Source: an uncultured Solirubrobacterales bacterium
Lineage (GTDB): Bacteria; Actinomycetota; Thermoleophilia; Solirubrobacterales; Solirubrobacteraceae
DNA length: 9,164 nt
Direction of reading: 5' to 3'
Assembly: GCA_937973575.1 (NCBI GenBank)
Contig: CALJKH010000133.1
Span: forward strand, 1-9,164
Position numbers and translations under genes: made by a program. Positions 1 through 6,908 of this stretch are shown here, in pieces. The notes beneath the pieces were generated by a model. It saw only the letters and a list, made by a program, of their open reading frames with translations, did no database searches and had not been told where the DNA came from. How positions within the stretch are numbered: position 1 is the first letter of the stretch; each line of letters starts with the position of its first letter.

Positions 1-756
1 AGCAGCCCAAGCACCGCGAGCGTTGAAGCCAGCCAGGTTGCCCAACTGAGCCCTCAGCACTCCAAGTTCAGTGGTGTGTGACCCAACGAGAGCCTCGAGG
101 GCCGAGAACTGCTCCGCAGTAATTACTGAGTCAGACGCTGGATTGCCTGGCTCAACCGGAGTGCCCTGGTCGCCGCGCGGACCAGTGGCTCCGACCGGAC
201 CAGCCTCACCCTGCGGGCCTTGCTCGCCTTGGACACCCGGCATGCCTTGTGGGCCTTGCTCGCCTTGGGGCCCAGGAGCACCTTGGGGACCTTGCTCACC
301 TTGTGGACCTGCGACGCCTGCTGGGCCAGCCACGCCCTTATCGCCCTTTGCGCCGGTGTCACCTGTTGCGCCAGCTGCACCAGCGTCACCCTTGGCACCA
401 GCATCACCCTTGGCGCCAGCTGCACCGGTCGCGCCCTTGAGCGCAGTGCCAGTGGTTGGCCACTTGCCGCCGGCCTTTGGCCCGTAAAGAACTGATGTAT
501 CCGTGCGGAAGAACATGTCACCGTCTGCGCCACCTGTCGGCGCGGTCGTTCCGCTGAGGATGCTCGAGCCCTTGAGAGAGGTGATCGTCGCGGGGGCCAA
601 ATCCTTAGCGAGGATCGAGCCGTCCTTGATTTGGGTCGATCCAACGCTGTTTGTGGGCAATGCCGTAGCCGCCCAAGAAACCCCGCCCAAGGTCACGAAC
701 AGGCAAGCTGTTGAGACGACGTTCGCATAACTGAGCTTTTTGCGGAAGCGGCCCAT
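1..756 (-). CDS. Collagen-like (Gly-X-Y repeat) exported protein, N-terminal part
   Basis: This frame is open from an ATG at 756 to the left edge (252 codons, no stop), so the C-terminus lies outside the window. Residues 1-8 are basic (MGRFRKKL). Residues 9-29 are a hydrophobic signal or anchor segment ending in SWAATAL. Residues 30-107 form a non-repetitive head, including TNSVGSTQIKDGS and a later GDMFFRTDTSVLYGPKAGGK stretch typical of bacterial and phage collagen-like linkers. Residues 108-200 are 31 uninterrupted Gly-X-Y triplets, rich in GPQ, GEQ, GAK and GDA. Residues 201-252 are non-collagenous and include a probable helix (AEQFSALEAL...). The protein is expected to be exported and to form a triple-helical surface stalk; its ligand is unknown. 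The head resembles N-termini I associate with Thermoleophilia surface proteins. No Shine-Dalgarno site precedes the ATG, but MGRFRKKLSYANVV is a natural signal-peptide start. It is divergent from metH. A proline-rich opposite-strand frame at 71-487 is only its shadow. Confidence 0.9.
   Translation of the reverse strand, partial: MGRFRKKLSYANVVSTACLFVTLGGVSWAATALPTNSVGSTQIKDGSILAKDLAPATITSLKGSSILSGTTAPTGGADGDMFFRTDTSVLYGPKAGGKWPTTGTALKGATGAAGAKGDAGAKGDAGAAGATGDTGAKGDKGVAGPAGVAGPQGEQGPQGAPGPQGEQGPQGMPGVQGEQGPQGEAGPVGATGPRGDQGTPVEPGNPASDSVITAEQFSALEALVGSHTTELGVLRAQLGNLAGFNARGAWAA
157..435 (-). repeat. Gly-X-Y collagen repeat tract (31 triplets)
   Basis: This stretch encodes residues 108-200 of the collagen-like protein as 31 perfect Gly-X-Y triplets. 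The first third is Ala/Lys/Asp-rich (GAKGDA twice, then GATGDTGAKGDK). The middle is a near-tandem reiteration of GPQGEQ/GPQGAP/GPQGMP units. The last part is more varied (GEAGPVGATGPRGDQGTP). The DNA is correspondingly repetitive, with recurring ggcgagcaaggcccacaagg-like units, so copy number could vary between strains by slippage. Hydroxyproline-free bacterial collagens gain stability from charged pairs such as KGD, which are visible here. Confidence 0.9.
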
Positions 757-767
757 TAGCGAACCGC

Positions 768-776
768 AAAGTAACA
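768..776 (-). promoter_or_regulatory. Possible extended -10 box of the collagen-like gene
   Basis: Reading the minus strand, TGTTACTTT fits an extended -10 pattern (TGnTAnnnT). It ends 11 bases before the ATG at 756, so transcription would start only a few bases upstream of the start codon. That would give a nearly leaderless mRNA and agrees with the missing Shine-Dalgarno site. I see no convincing -35 box. The assignment rests on pattern only and is weak. Confidence 0.25.
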
Positions 777-849
777 GACGACGTGCTGGTGCGCCACAAC
801 ACCCGCAACGCCGTTCGGTAATCAGCACCGTTGGTAGGCTCAACCCTTC

Positions 850-3800
850 ATGCGTGACTTCCTAAAGACAGTTTCTGAACAGATCGTCGTCTTTGACGGC
901 TCAATGGGTGCCCTCCTTGAGGAGCAGGACCTGACACAGGCCGACTACGGCGGGCTTGAAGGCAAGTGCCACGAGGCGCTCGTCCTCAACCGGCCGGATG
1001 TAATCCAGTCTGTTCACGAGTCCATGCTTGACGCCGGCGCGATCGTCGTTGAAACGGACACCTTCCAAGCCTCGCGCCTCAAGCTTGATGAGTGGGGCCT
1101 TGGTGAGCACACGCTCGAGGTCAACATCAAGGCAGCTGAAATTGCCCGCGCAGCCGCTGGCGAAGACCGCTTCGTCGCCGGGTCGATCGGCCCAACCGGC
1201 TTCCTCCCCGCCTCCGACGACCCAACCCTTGGCGGCATCACCTTCCGTGAACTGCAAGCAGTCTTTGAAGAACAGGCCCGTGGGCTTGTCCAAGGTGGCT
1301 CCGACCTTCTGATCATCGAAACTGCGCAGGACATCCTTGAGGTCAAGAGCGCGATCTTCGGTGCCCGCCAGGCATTCGAAACCCTTGGTAAGGAAGTGCC
1401 GCTGATGATCAGCGTGTCACTCTTGCCCAACGGCGGCAAGATGCTGCTCGGTACTGACATTGCCTCAGTCCTGACCACTCTCGCAGCGCTGAAGGTGGAT
1501 GTAATTGGCCTCAACTGCTCAACCGGCCCCGAGGACATGCGCGACGCAGTCCGCTACCTCGGTGAGAACGCGCCAATGCCAGTTCACTGCATTCCAAACG
1601 CTGGCCTGCCACTGCAGGGCCCTGACGGCGAGACGATCTTCCCTGAGAAGCCCGACACCCTTGCGGCCACGCTTGCCGAATATGTAGACCGATACGGAGT
1701 TGGCATTGTTGGCGGCTGCTGCGGCACCACGCCAGACCACATCCGTGCGATCTCCGAGGCAGTCAAGGACTTCAAGCCCAAGCCACGGCCCACGAAGACT
1801 CCGCCGATGGTCAGCTCGATGATCACGGCTACCGGCCTGGTCCAAGACCCTCGCCCCACCCTTGTTGGTGAGCGCGTCAACTCCCAAGGCTCGCGCGCTG
1901 CAAAGGAAATGCTGCTCGCCGACGACTACGACGGCCTCGTCCAAGTCGCAGAGAACCAGGTTGAAGGCGGCGCCCACATTCTTGATATCTGCGTAGCTCT
2001 GACTGAGCGGCAGGACGAAGCTGAGCAGATGGCAGAGGTTGTGAAGCGGATCAGCCTTACCCAGCCAGCCCCAATCCAGATTGACTCAACTGAGCCAGAT
2101 GTAATTGAGGCAGCCCTTGAGCAGATCCCGGGCCGGGCAATCGTCAACAGCGTGAACCTTGAAGCTGGCCGCGACAAGATGGACCTTGTCGTACCAATGG
2201 CTGGCAAGCACGGCGCAGCCGTGATCGCCCTGACGATTGACGAAGTCGGCATGGCCAAGACGGTTGAACGCAAGGTTGAAGTTGCCGAGCGGATCTACGA
2301 CATCTGCGTCAACGACCACGGCCTCGACCCTGAGCTGCTGATCTTCGACCTCCTCACCTTCACTCTCACCACTGGTGAAGAGGAGTGGAAGCCAAGCGCA
2401 GTTGCCACGATCGAAGGCATCCGCGAAGTTAAGGCCAAGCTGCCCGGCGTTAAGACATCACTCGGTGTCAGCAATGTCAGCTTCGGCATTGGCGAGCCAG
2501 CCCGAAAGGTCTTGAACAGCGTCTTCCTCCACCACTGCGTTGAGGCCGGCTTGGACCTCGCAATGGTCAACCCGAACTTCATTACCCCTTATGGCGAGAT
2601 CAGCGACGAAGAGCGCAAGCTCGCTGACGACCTTGTCTTCAACCGTTCAGACGACGCCCTCACAAACTTCATCGCCCACTTTGAAGGCAAGGGCGAAGAG
2701 GACATTGAGGAAGCAGCCGACCCAACTGAGGGCATGACCCCAGAGGAAGCACTCCACTTCCACATCCTTCGCCGCAAGAAGGACGGAGTTGAGGATTGGA
2801 TTGACAGCAGTGTTGAGAAGATCGGCGCCGTCCCAACCTTGAACGAAGTGCTGCTGCCCGCCATGAAGGAAGTTGGCGACAAGTTCGGCGCCGGCGAACT
2901 AATCCTTCCGTTCGTGCTCCAGAGCGCAGAGGTAATGAAGAAGGCGGTCGCCCGCCTTGAGAACTACCTTGACCGCATTGAGGGCTACACCAAGGGCACA
3001 GTTGTCCTCGCGACAGTCTTTGGCGACGTGCACGACATTGGCAAGAGCCTCGTCAACACGATCCTCACCAACAATGGCTACACAGTCATCGACTTGGGCA
3101 AGCAAGTTCCAATCAACCAAATCATTGACGCTGCCAAGGAGCACAACGCCACAGCTATTGGCCTCTCCGCGCTGCTCGTTTCAACTTCCAAGCAGATGCC
3201 AGCCTGTATTGAGGAGCTTCACAACCAAGGCCTTGACTTCCCAGTCCTGATCGGTGGCGCAGCAATCAACCGTGACTTTGGCCGCCGCGTCCTTTACCCC
3301 AAGGGCAAGGAATCAGATGAGGTTTACGCCCCAGGCGTGTTCTATTGCAAGGACGCATTTGCCGGACTTGCAGTAATGGACCAGCTGGTTGACGAGGACC
3401 AGAAGCCAGCCCTGCTTGAGGACATTCGTGAGCAGGCAGCCACATTCCGCAACAAGCCAGTTGAGATTGACAACTCACCGCCGGTAACTGACGACAGCGT
3501 GCGCAGCACCGTCGCGACCGACAACCCAATCCCAGAGCCTCCGTTCTGGGGTGTCCAGGAAGTCGCACCATCACTTGAAGAGCTCTACCCCCACCTTGAC
3601 CGCCACGTCCTCTTCAAGCTCCACTGGGGTGGCCGCGGCAAGAAGGGCGAAGAGTGGCGCCAGCTGATCGAGGAGGACTTCCAACCCCGCCTTGAACGCA
3701 TGTGGGCTGAACAGGATTGGATCCATCCCAAGGGCCTTGTTGGCTACTTCCCCGCCTACAGCGAGGGCAATGAGATCGTCATCCTCGACCCTGAGGACCA

Positions 3801-4377
3801 GAAGACTGAGCTTGAACGCCTTGTCTTCCCGCGCCAGCCAAAGCACGACCGCCTCTGCCTTGCTGACTTTGTAAGGCCACGCGAGTCAGGCGAGATTGAC
3901 GTTGTAACCCTGCAGGCAGTCACAGTTGGTGACTCGGTAACAGAGCTGCTGGCCAGGCTTGAGCAGGAAGGCGAGTTCGCAGAACAGCTCTTCACCCACG
4001 GCCTTGGCGTACAGGCAGCTGAAGGCACAGCCGAGTGGCTGCACTACACAGTCCGCGACCAGCTCCAAATCCCACAGGGTCAAGGCCGCAGGTACTCATG
4101 GGGCTACCCAGCAGTACCTGAGCAGTCAGAGCACGAGAAGGTATTCCGCCTGCTTGGCGCCGAGAAGATTGGCCTGTCGCTGAGCGAGGCTTACGCGCTT
4201 GAGCCTGAGCAGAGCACAGTTGCGATCATCACCCACCACCCACAGGCCGTTTACTTCGGCATGAAGAGTGGCTTTGTTCCCAAGGCCCCAGTGGCTGATG
4301 ACGTAATCGCCTTGAGCGAGCGCGGCGGCGAGCTCCCCGAGCTTGACCCAGACGCAGTCGTTGAAGCTGAGGCTTAG
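850..4377 (+). CDS. metH: Cobalamin-dependent methionine synthase (5-methyltetrahydrofolate--homocysteine methyltransferase)
   Basis: This enzyme moves the methyl group of 5-methyltetrahydrofolate to homocysteine through cob(I)alamin, making methionine in the cytoplasm. At 1175 residues it is full length for an actinobacterial MetH and has all four modules. The homocysteine domain (~1-310) carries the zinc ligands C223 (GLNCST) and C290/C291 (GGCCGTTP). The pterin-binding barrel (~333-600) opens with VGERVNSQGS. The B12 cap (~635-710) contains FGAGELILPFVLQSAEVMK. The B12 domain (~714-860) has DVHDIGK with H728 as the lower cobalt ligand, S773 in GLSALL, and LIGGAA at 800-805. The AdoMet reactivation domain (~890-1160) has the R-x-x-x-G-Y motif at R1081-Y1086 and HHPQAVYFG at 1129-1137. 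An in-frame TAG lies 15 bases upstream of the ATG, so the start cannot be much earlier. No clear Shine-Dalgarno site is visible. The 93-base upstream region is too short for a cobalamin or SAM riboswitch plus promoter, and I see no such fold. Confidence 0.97.
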   Translation: MRDFLKTVSEQIVVFDGSMGALLEEQDLTQADYGGLEGKCHEALVLNRPDVIQSVHESMLDAGAIVVETDTFQASRLKLDEWGLGEHTLEVNIKAAEIARAAAGEDRFVAGSIGPTGFLPASDDPTLGGITFRELQAVFEEQARGLVQGGSDLLIIETAQDILEVKSAIFGARQAFETLGKEVPLMISVSLLPNGGKMLLGTDIASVLTTLAALKVDVIGLNCSTGPEDMRDAVRYLGENAPMPVHCIPNAGLPLQGPDGETIFPEKPDTLAATLAEYVDRYGVGIVGGCCGTTPDHIRAISEAVKDFKPKPRPTKTPPMVSSMITATGLVQDPRPTLVGERVNSQGSRAAKEMLLADDYDGLVQVAENQVEGGAHILDICVALTERQDEAEQMAEVVKRISLTQPAPIQIDSTEPDVIEAALEQIPGRAIVNSVNLEAGRDKMDLVVPMAGKHGAAVIALTIDEVGMAKTVERKVEVAERIYDICVNDHGLDPELLIFDLLTFTLTTGEEEWKPSAVATIEGIREVKAKLPGVKTSLGVSNVSFGIGEPARKVLNSVFLHHCVEAGLDLAMVNPNFITPYGEISDEERKLADDLVFNRSDDALTNFIAHFEGKGEEDIEEAADPTEGMTPEEALHFHILRRKKDGVEDWIDSSVEKIGAVPTLNEVLLPAMKEVGDKFGAGELILPFVLQSAEVMKKAVARLENYLDRIEGYTKGTVVLATVFGDVHDIGKSLVNTILTNNGYTVIDLGKQVPINQIIDAAKEHNATAIGLSALLVSTSKQMPACIEELHNQGLDFPVLIGGAAINRDFGRRVLYPKGKESDEVYAPGVFYCKDAFAGLAVMDQLVDEDQKPALLEDIREQAATFRNKPVEIDNSPPVTDDSVRSTVATDNPIPEPPFWGVQEVAPSLEELYPHLDRHVLFKLHWGGRGKKGEEWRQLIEEDFQPRLERMWAEQDWIHPKGLVGYFPAYSEGNEIVILDPEDQKTELERLVFPRQPKHDRLCLADFVRPRESGEIDVVTLQAVTVGDSVTELLARLEQEGEFAEQLFTHGLGVQAAEGTAEWLHYTVRDQLQIPQGQGRRYSWGYPAVPEQSEHEKVFRLLGAEKIGLSLSEAYALEPEQSTVAIITHHPQAVYFGMKSGFVPKAPVADDVIALSERGGELPELDPDAVVEAEA

Positions 4378-4394
4378 GGCTTAAAGCCAGGCGG

Positions 4395-4410
4395 GGGCGA
4401 AGTATCGCCT
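4395..4410 (+). terminator. Small hairpin between metH and the NYN gene
   Basis: GGGCGA-AGTA-TCGCCT forms a 6-bp stem (one G-T pair) with a 4-base loop, 17 bases after the metH stop. A short near-palindrome GGCTTAAAGCC directly follows the stop at 4378-4388. Neither is followed by a T-run, so intrinsic termination is doubtful. They could instead mark an mRNA 3' end, or partly insulate the NYN gene, whose GTG lies 52 bases after the metH stop. Confidence 0.25.
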
Positions 4411-4429
4411 AGCCCAGCCTCACCCCTAC

Positions 4430-5068
4430 GTGGGTCAATGCAAGCAGCCGAGCGCGATCGTCTACATAGACGGGTTCAACCTCTATTACGGAGCATTGAA
4501 GGCTCGTCCATACCTTCGCTGGCTCGACCTTGAGGCGCTAGGTGAGCGGCTAATACCCGCCGACCACGACCTCCTCGCAGTGAAGTACTTCACAGCCGCA
4601 GTCCCAGAAACGGATTCAAACCCTCTGGCTGCCAAGCGGCAGGCCATTTACTGGAAGGCACTCCGCTCCACGCCGAAGGTCCAGCTTGAGCTAGGTCATG
4701 TTGCGATCAGGCGACGGAGCGCGCGCCTTGCGGACGGCTCAGGGTTTGTGAGCATTCTTCATCGTGAGGAAAAGGGGTCCGATGTCAATCTCGCCTCCGC
4801 CCTTCTCATTGATCATTTTCTACGTACTCCAGACCTAGCCATCGTGATCAGTGACGACACCGACCTAGAGTCGCCGGTTGCGATGGTGAGAGAACGAGGT
4901 CAGCATCTCCAAATAATCAGTCCCAGAGGAATGCAACTAGAGCGACTGGGTTGTCCCGAGCACCGGGCGCGCAAACTGAGGCAGTCGGTCCTAGTGACAT
5001 CGCAGTTCCCAGATCGGGTAGTCGCTCACGACGGCACAACTCTGGTACGCCCCGAATCTTGGACGTAA
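4430..5068 (+). CDS. NYN domain (PIN-like, LabA/DUF88-type) putative ribonuclease
   Basis: This 212-residue protein has the layout of the NYN family, PIN-fold proteins that use clustered acidic residues to bind metal and usually cleave RNA. Visible landmarks are an N-terminal strand with YIDGFNLYYG (D14, N17), a central KGSDVNLASALLID (D118, N120), and a late strand with VISDDTDLESPV (D142, D143, D145). These match the three acidic sites of the family (usually D-x-x-N, K-x-x-D and SGDxDF), with D142 in place of the usual glycine. Residues ~160-212 are family-poor and contain two cysteine/histidine positions. GTG at 4430 is the only usable start: the frame has a TAA at 4382-4384 and no other start codon between. 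No Shine-Dalgarno site precedes it. It lies 52 bases after metH on the same strand, so cotranscription is possible but no functional link is implied. Its target RNA is unknown. Confidence 0.85.
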   Translation: MGQCKQPSAIVYIDGFNLYYGALKARPYLRWLDLEALGERLIPADHDLLAVKYFTAAVPETDSNPLAAKRQAIYWKALRSTPKVQLELGHVAIRRRSARLADGSGFVSILHREEKGSDVNLASALLIDHFLRTPDLAIVISDDTDLESPVAMVRERGQHLQIISPRGMQLERLGCPEHRARKLRQSVLVTSQFPDRVVAHDGTTLVRPESWT

Positions 5069-5133
5069 CTGCACCAAGTTTGCGCAAGCACTTGAAGCAG
5101 AAATGTGGCTTTGCTAGCTTGAGGACAACTCCG

Positions 5134-5181
5134 CCGGTCCCTTCGAAGGCCGGTTTGCTCGGCCGCCCTTTGGCGGCCGAG
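5134..5181 (+). terminator. Tandem hairpins after the NYN gene, probable transcription end
   Basis: Two hairpins follow each other in the 167-base gap. The first (5134-5153) pairs CCGG with CCGG and CCT with AGG around a TCGA loop, with a two-base bulge. The second (5158-5181) is a perfect 10-bp stem, CTCGGCCGCC-CTTT-GGCGGCCGAG, followed by the weak T-stretch TGTATTT. Such GC-rich stems with poor U-tracts are common at actinobacterial gene ends. The position fits a terminator for metH-NYN before the membrane-protein pair. Confidence 0.55.
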
Positions 5182-5235
5182 TGTATTTAGGGCCCAACGG
5201 CAGGATTACAGCCCTTCGCGCCGTACTAGAAGGGT

Positions 5236-5502
5236 ATGAACTGGCGTTATATCGGCGTGGTGGCCGCAAGCCTCTGCGTCGGCGGGGCGGTTGGCTTTGG
5301 CACAGCCCAAATAGCCAAGCCTGACTTGGCCGAGGCCAAGGCCGCTGGCGTCACCAATGGCTCACTCTCTGCCGTAGCGCAGGGCAAGAACGAGGCAGCC
5401 GCTGCGAGCGTCGCAGCCTCGAGCAAGGCGATTGAAGATTGGAAGGCCCACCGGCCCACCACAACCGTTACCTCAACGAGGACTCAATGGACGACTCAAT
5501 AG
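5236..5502 (+). CDS. Small membrane-anchored or exported protein, unknown function
   Basis: This 88-residue protein belongs to no family I recognise. Residues 5-27 (YIGVVAASLCVGGAVGFGTAQ...) form one hydrophobic segment after a short basic start (MNWR), so it is a signal anchor or signal peptide. C14 sits in the hydrophobic core but lacks a lipobox (preceded by ASL), so a lipoprotein is unlikely. Residues 28-70 are Ala-rich and probably helical. The tail (71-88) is Thr-rich (PTTTVTSTRTQWTTQ). AGAAGGG upstream of the ATG is a plausible Shine-Dalgarno site. Its last 16 bases overlap the next gene in another frame, suggesting translational coupling. Its layout (one membrane segment with GxAxG-like spacing, then an Ala/Gly/Lys helix) loosely echoes the middle of the next protein, so the two may be distant paralogues. 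Confidence 0.7.
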   Translation: MNWRYIGVVAASLCVGGAVGFGTAQIAKPDLAEAKAAGVTNGSLSAVAQGKNEAAAASVAASSKAIEDWKAHRPTTTVTSTRTQWTTQ

Positions 5503-6245
5503 ACGACTTTGAGATCAACATCTGGACGGCGAGAACTGCCAATGCTGCAGCTACTGAAGTGCCAGATGACCCAGCAAGCCTTGGCGAAGAGCTCCGCGCA
5601 CTTGAGGAAGCCGCCACACCTGAAGTTGAACTCGCCCCTGTGCTTCCTGCTGCAGTTGAGGAAAGCGCACCAGCTAGGCCCAACACGGTCGCCGCGGCCA
5701 AGGCGCAGCGACTCGACAAGTCCCGCACCGGGATCGTGCTCGCCATCCTTGCCGTCGGCGTCGCCGCGGGCTGGGCAGCAAACTCAAACTTCACTAAGAG
5801 CGCCACGCAGGCATCAAACGAAGGCAAGAAGATTGGCGCAGCCCTTGTCGCCCCGGCAAATGCAAAGGCCACTGCTGCAGCTGAGAAGCAGGGTTACGCC
5901 GCCGGCCATAAGGCTGCCAAGCATGTCTACCCAGTAGTCGTGAAGCACAAGACTGTCACCCAGTACATCCGGCTGACAGCGCTTAACGCCTCCCCCTACC
6001 AACTCGCTGCGATCTGGGCAATCCACCACACGCCAGTGCCAAAGAACTACTGCCACACCGCCACTGTCTCCAACGACTGGGCCTACGCCCAGATGTCATT
6101 CCACGCATGCGGTGGCAAGCCGGCCAAGACACCACCGAAGACTGAGTGGTTCCGCAGTAATGGCGGCGCTTGGACGAGCCTTGGTCAGTCGGCCTGCCAA
6201 GTACCAGCGCAGTACCGGCCGGCGTTCGGCATCACTTACTGCTGA
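5487..6245 (+). CDS. Single-pass membrane protein with external four-cysteine domain, unknown function
   Basis: The 252-residue protein has three parts. Residues 1-76 are acidic and Ala/Pro-rich, starting MDDSIDDFEINIW, and look unstructured. Residues 81-98 (TGIVLAILAVGVAAGWAA) form one membrane helix preceded by basic DKSR, which predicts N-terminus inside and C-terminus outside. Residues 99-252 are external: an Ala/Lys-rich helical stretch with GYAAGHKAAKH, then a compact domain from ~158 with exactly four cysteines (C189, C208, C237, C252) that could form two disulfides. The chain ends on its last cysteine (ITYC). I chose ATG 5487 over the earlier TTG at 5439 because GAGG sits just upstream of it and because it gives a natural coupled overlap (16 bases) with the preceding gene. 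I recognise no family; the domain is too short for an obvious enzyme. Confidence 0.8.
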   Translation: MDDSIDDFEINIWTARTANAAATEVPDDPASLGEELRALEEAATPEVELAPVLPAAVEESAPARPNTVAAAKAQRLDKSRTGIVLAILAVGVAAGWAANSNFTKSATQASNEGKKIGAALVAPANAKATAAAEKQGYAAGHKAAKHVYPVVVKHKTVTQYIRLTALNASPYQLAAIWAIHHTPVPKNYCHTATVSNDWAYAQMSFHACGGKPAKTPPKTEWFRSNGGAWTSLGQSACQVPAQYRPAFGITYC

Positions 6246-6272
6246 GCTAGCGGCGCCTAGCCGATGCTAGGC
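6246..6272. terminator. Overlapping inverted repeats at a convergent gene end
   Basis: GCCTAGC-CGAT-GCTAGGC (6255-6272) is a perfect 7-bp stem with a 4-base loop. A second pairing, GCTAG (6246-6250) with CTAGC (6257-6261), competes for the same bases. The element lies between the stop of the plus-strand membrane protein (6245) and the stop of the minus-strand TetR gene (6257), overlapping the TetR 3' end. Being symmetric, it could end transcription from both sides. No strong T-run follows on either strand. Confidence 0.45.
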
Positions 6273-6898
6273 AGGATCCTGAAGCGGTAGGCCATCAGCG
6301 TTTCGACCATCGCAGCTAGGCATTCATCACGCGTCAGGGCACCGGCGCGGTAGCGACTGCCGAGCAGCTCGATCGCGTAACACTGGATTCGGTAAGTCTC
6401 CCTAGCAACAGTGCTCTTGGCCCAACGCGGCGTGCTGCTAAACAACTTGTCGAAGGCGACATCATGCAGTTCGTCCATAGCCGCGGCCACATTGGCGCCG
6501 CCAACATCTCTCGCAGGACCAATCATCCACAGTGGTGTGCGCTCAATCATGTAGGTCAGGTAGGCCTCCATGCCAAAGGTGATCCGCTCGCGAACAGCGT
6601 CTTCATCCTTGTTCGTGAGGAGGTCCCCAGCATCGCCCATAGCGTCGAGCGCGCTAATCAGAATCGGAACCGTGTTGCTAACAATCCTGTCCACGATCGG
6701 CTGCACTCCACCGCCGGGGAAGTAGAGGGACACAAGCTGCCGTGTTACGCCAGCAGCTTCTGCGATGTCGTCAATGCTTGAGTTCGGGTCCTTGTTGAGG
6801 ACCTTGATCGCAGTGAGGATGATCTCCGTCTCGCGGGCATCACGCGGCAGAGCGCGGCGGGTCGGTGGCTTGCTTTTGGTAGCTGCTCCCTTAGACAT
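6257..6898 (-). CDS. TetR/AcrR-family transcriptional regulator
   Basis: The 213-residue protein has the usual TetR length and layout. Residues 1-20 form a basic, Pro-rich lead. Residues ~22-68 form the DNA-binding domain: helix ETEIILTAIKVLNK, then SIDDIAEAAGVTRQLVSLYF, close to the family's helix-turn-helix signature (...IA..AGVS...lY.hF). Residues ~75-213 are the helical ligand and dimer domain, ending MAYRFRILPSIG; the ligand cannot be read from sequence. The frame stays open upstream to 7003, but that would overlap the preceding gene by ~95 bases and put a non-family lead before the domain, so ATG 6898 is preferred. It starts 10 bases after the GT4-flippase stop on the same strand and lacks a Shine-Dalgarno site, so it is probably the coupled second gene of that operon. 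It may regulate the operon itself or a linked envelope gene. Confidence 0.9.
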   Translation of the reverse strand: MSKGAATKSKPPTRRALPRDARETEIILTAIKVLNKDPNSSIDDIAEAAGVTRQLVSLYFPGGGVQPIVDRIVSNTVPILISALDAMGDAGDLLTNKDEDAVRERITFGMEAYLTYMIERTPLWMIGPARDVGGANVAAAMDELHDVAFDKLFSSTPRWAKSTVARETYRIQCYAIELLGSRYRAGALTRDECLAAMVETLMAYRFRILPSIG

Positions 6899-6908
6899 AA
6901 AACAGATG

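Noticed and set aside
157..435. Short regularly spaced DNA repeats that could suggest a CRISPR array
   Set aside because: The periodicity is 9-18 bases within a Gly-X-Y reading frame; there are no constant repeats separated by unique 30-base spacers.
71..487. Proline/glycine-rich plus-strand frame of 138 codons, with other frames over the same repeat
   Set aside because: It is the antisense shadow of the Gly-X-Y repeat. The minus-strand frame has a signal segment, a proper start and a coherent collagen pattern, and stays open to the window edge.
1014..1538. Long minus-strand frame inside metH
   Set aside because: It is a high-GC shadow; the plus strand here encodes the conserved homocysteine-binding domain.
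5439..6245. TTG start 48 bases earlier for the four-cysteine membrane protein
   Set aside because: ATG 5487 has a GAGG site and a short natural overlap with the previous gene; the TTG has neither advantage.
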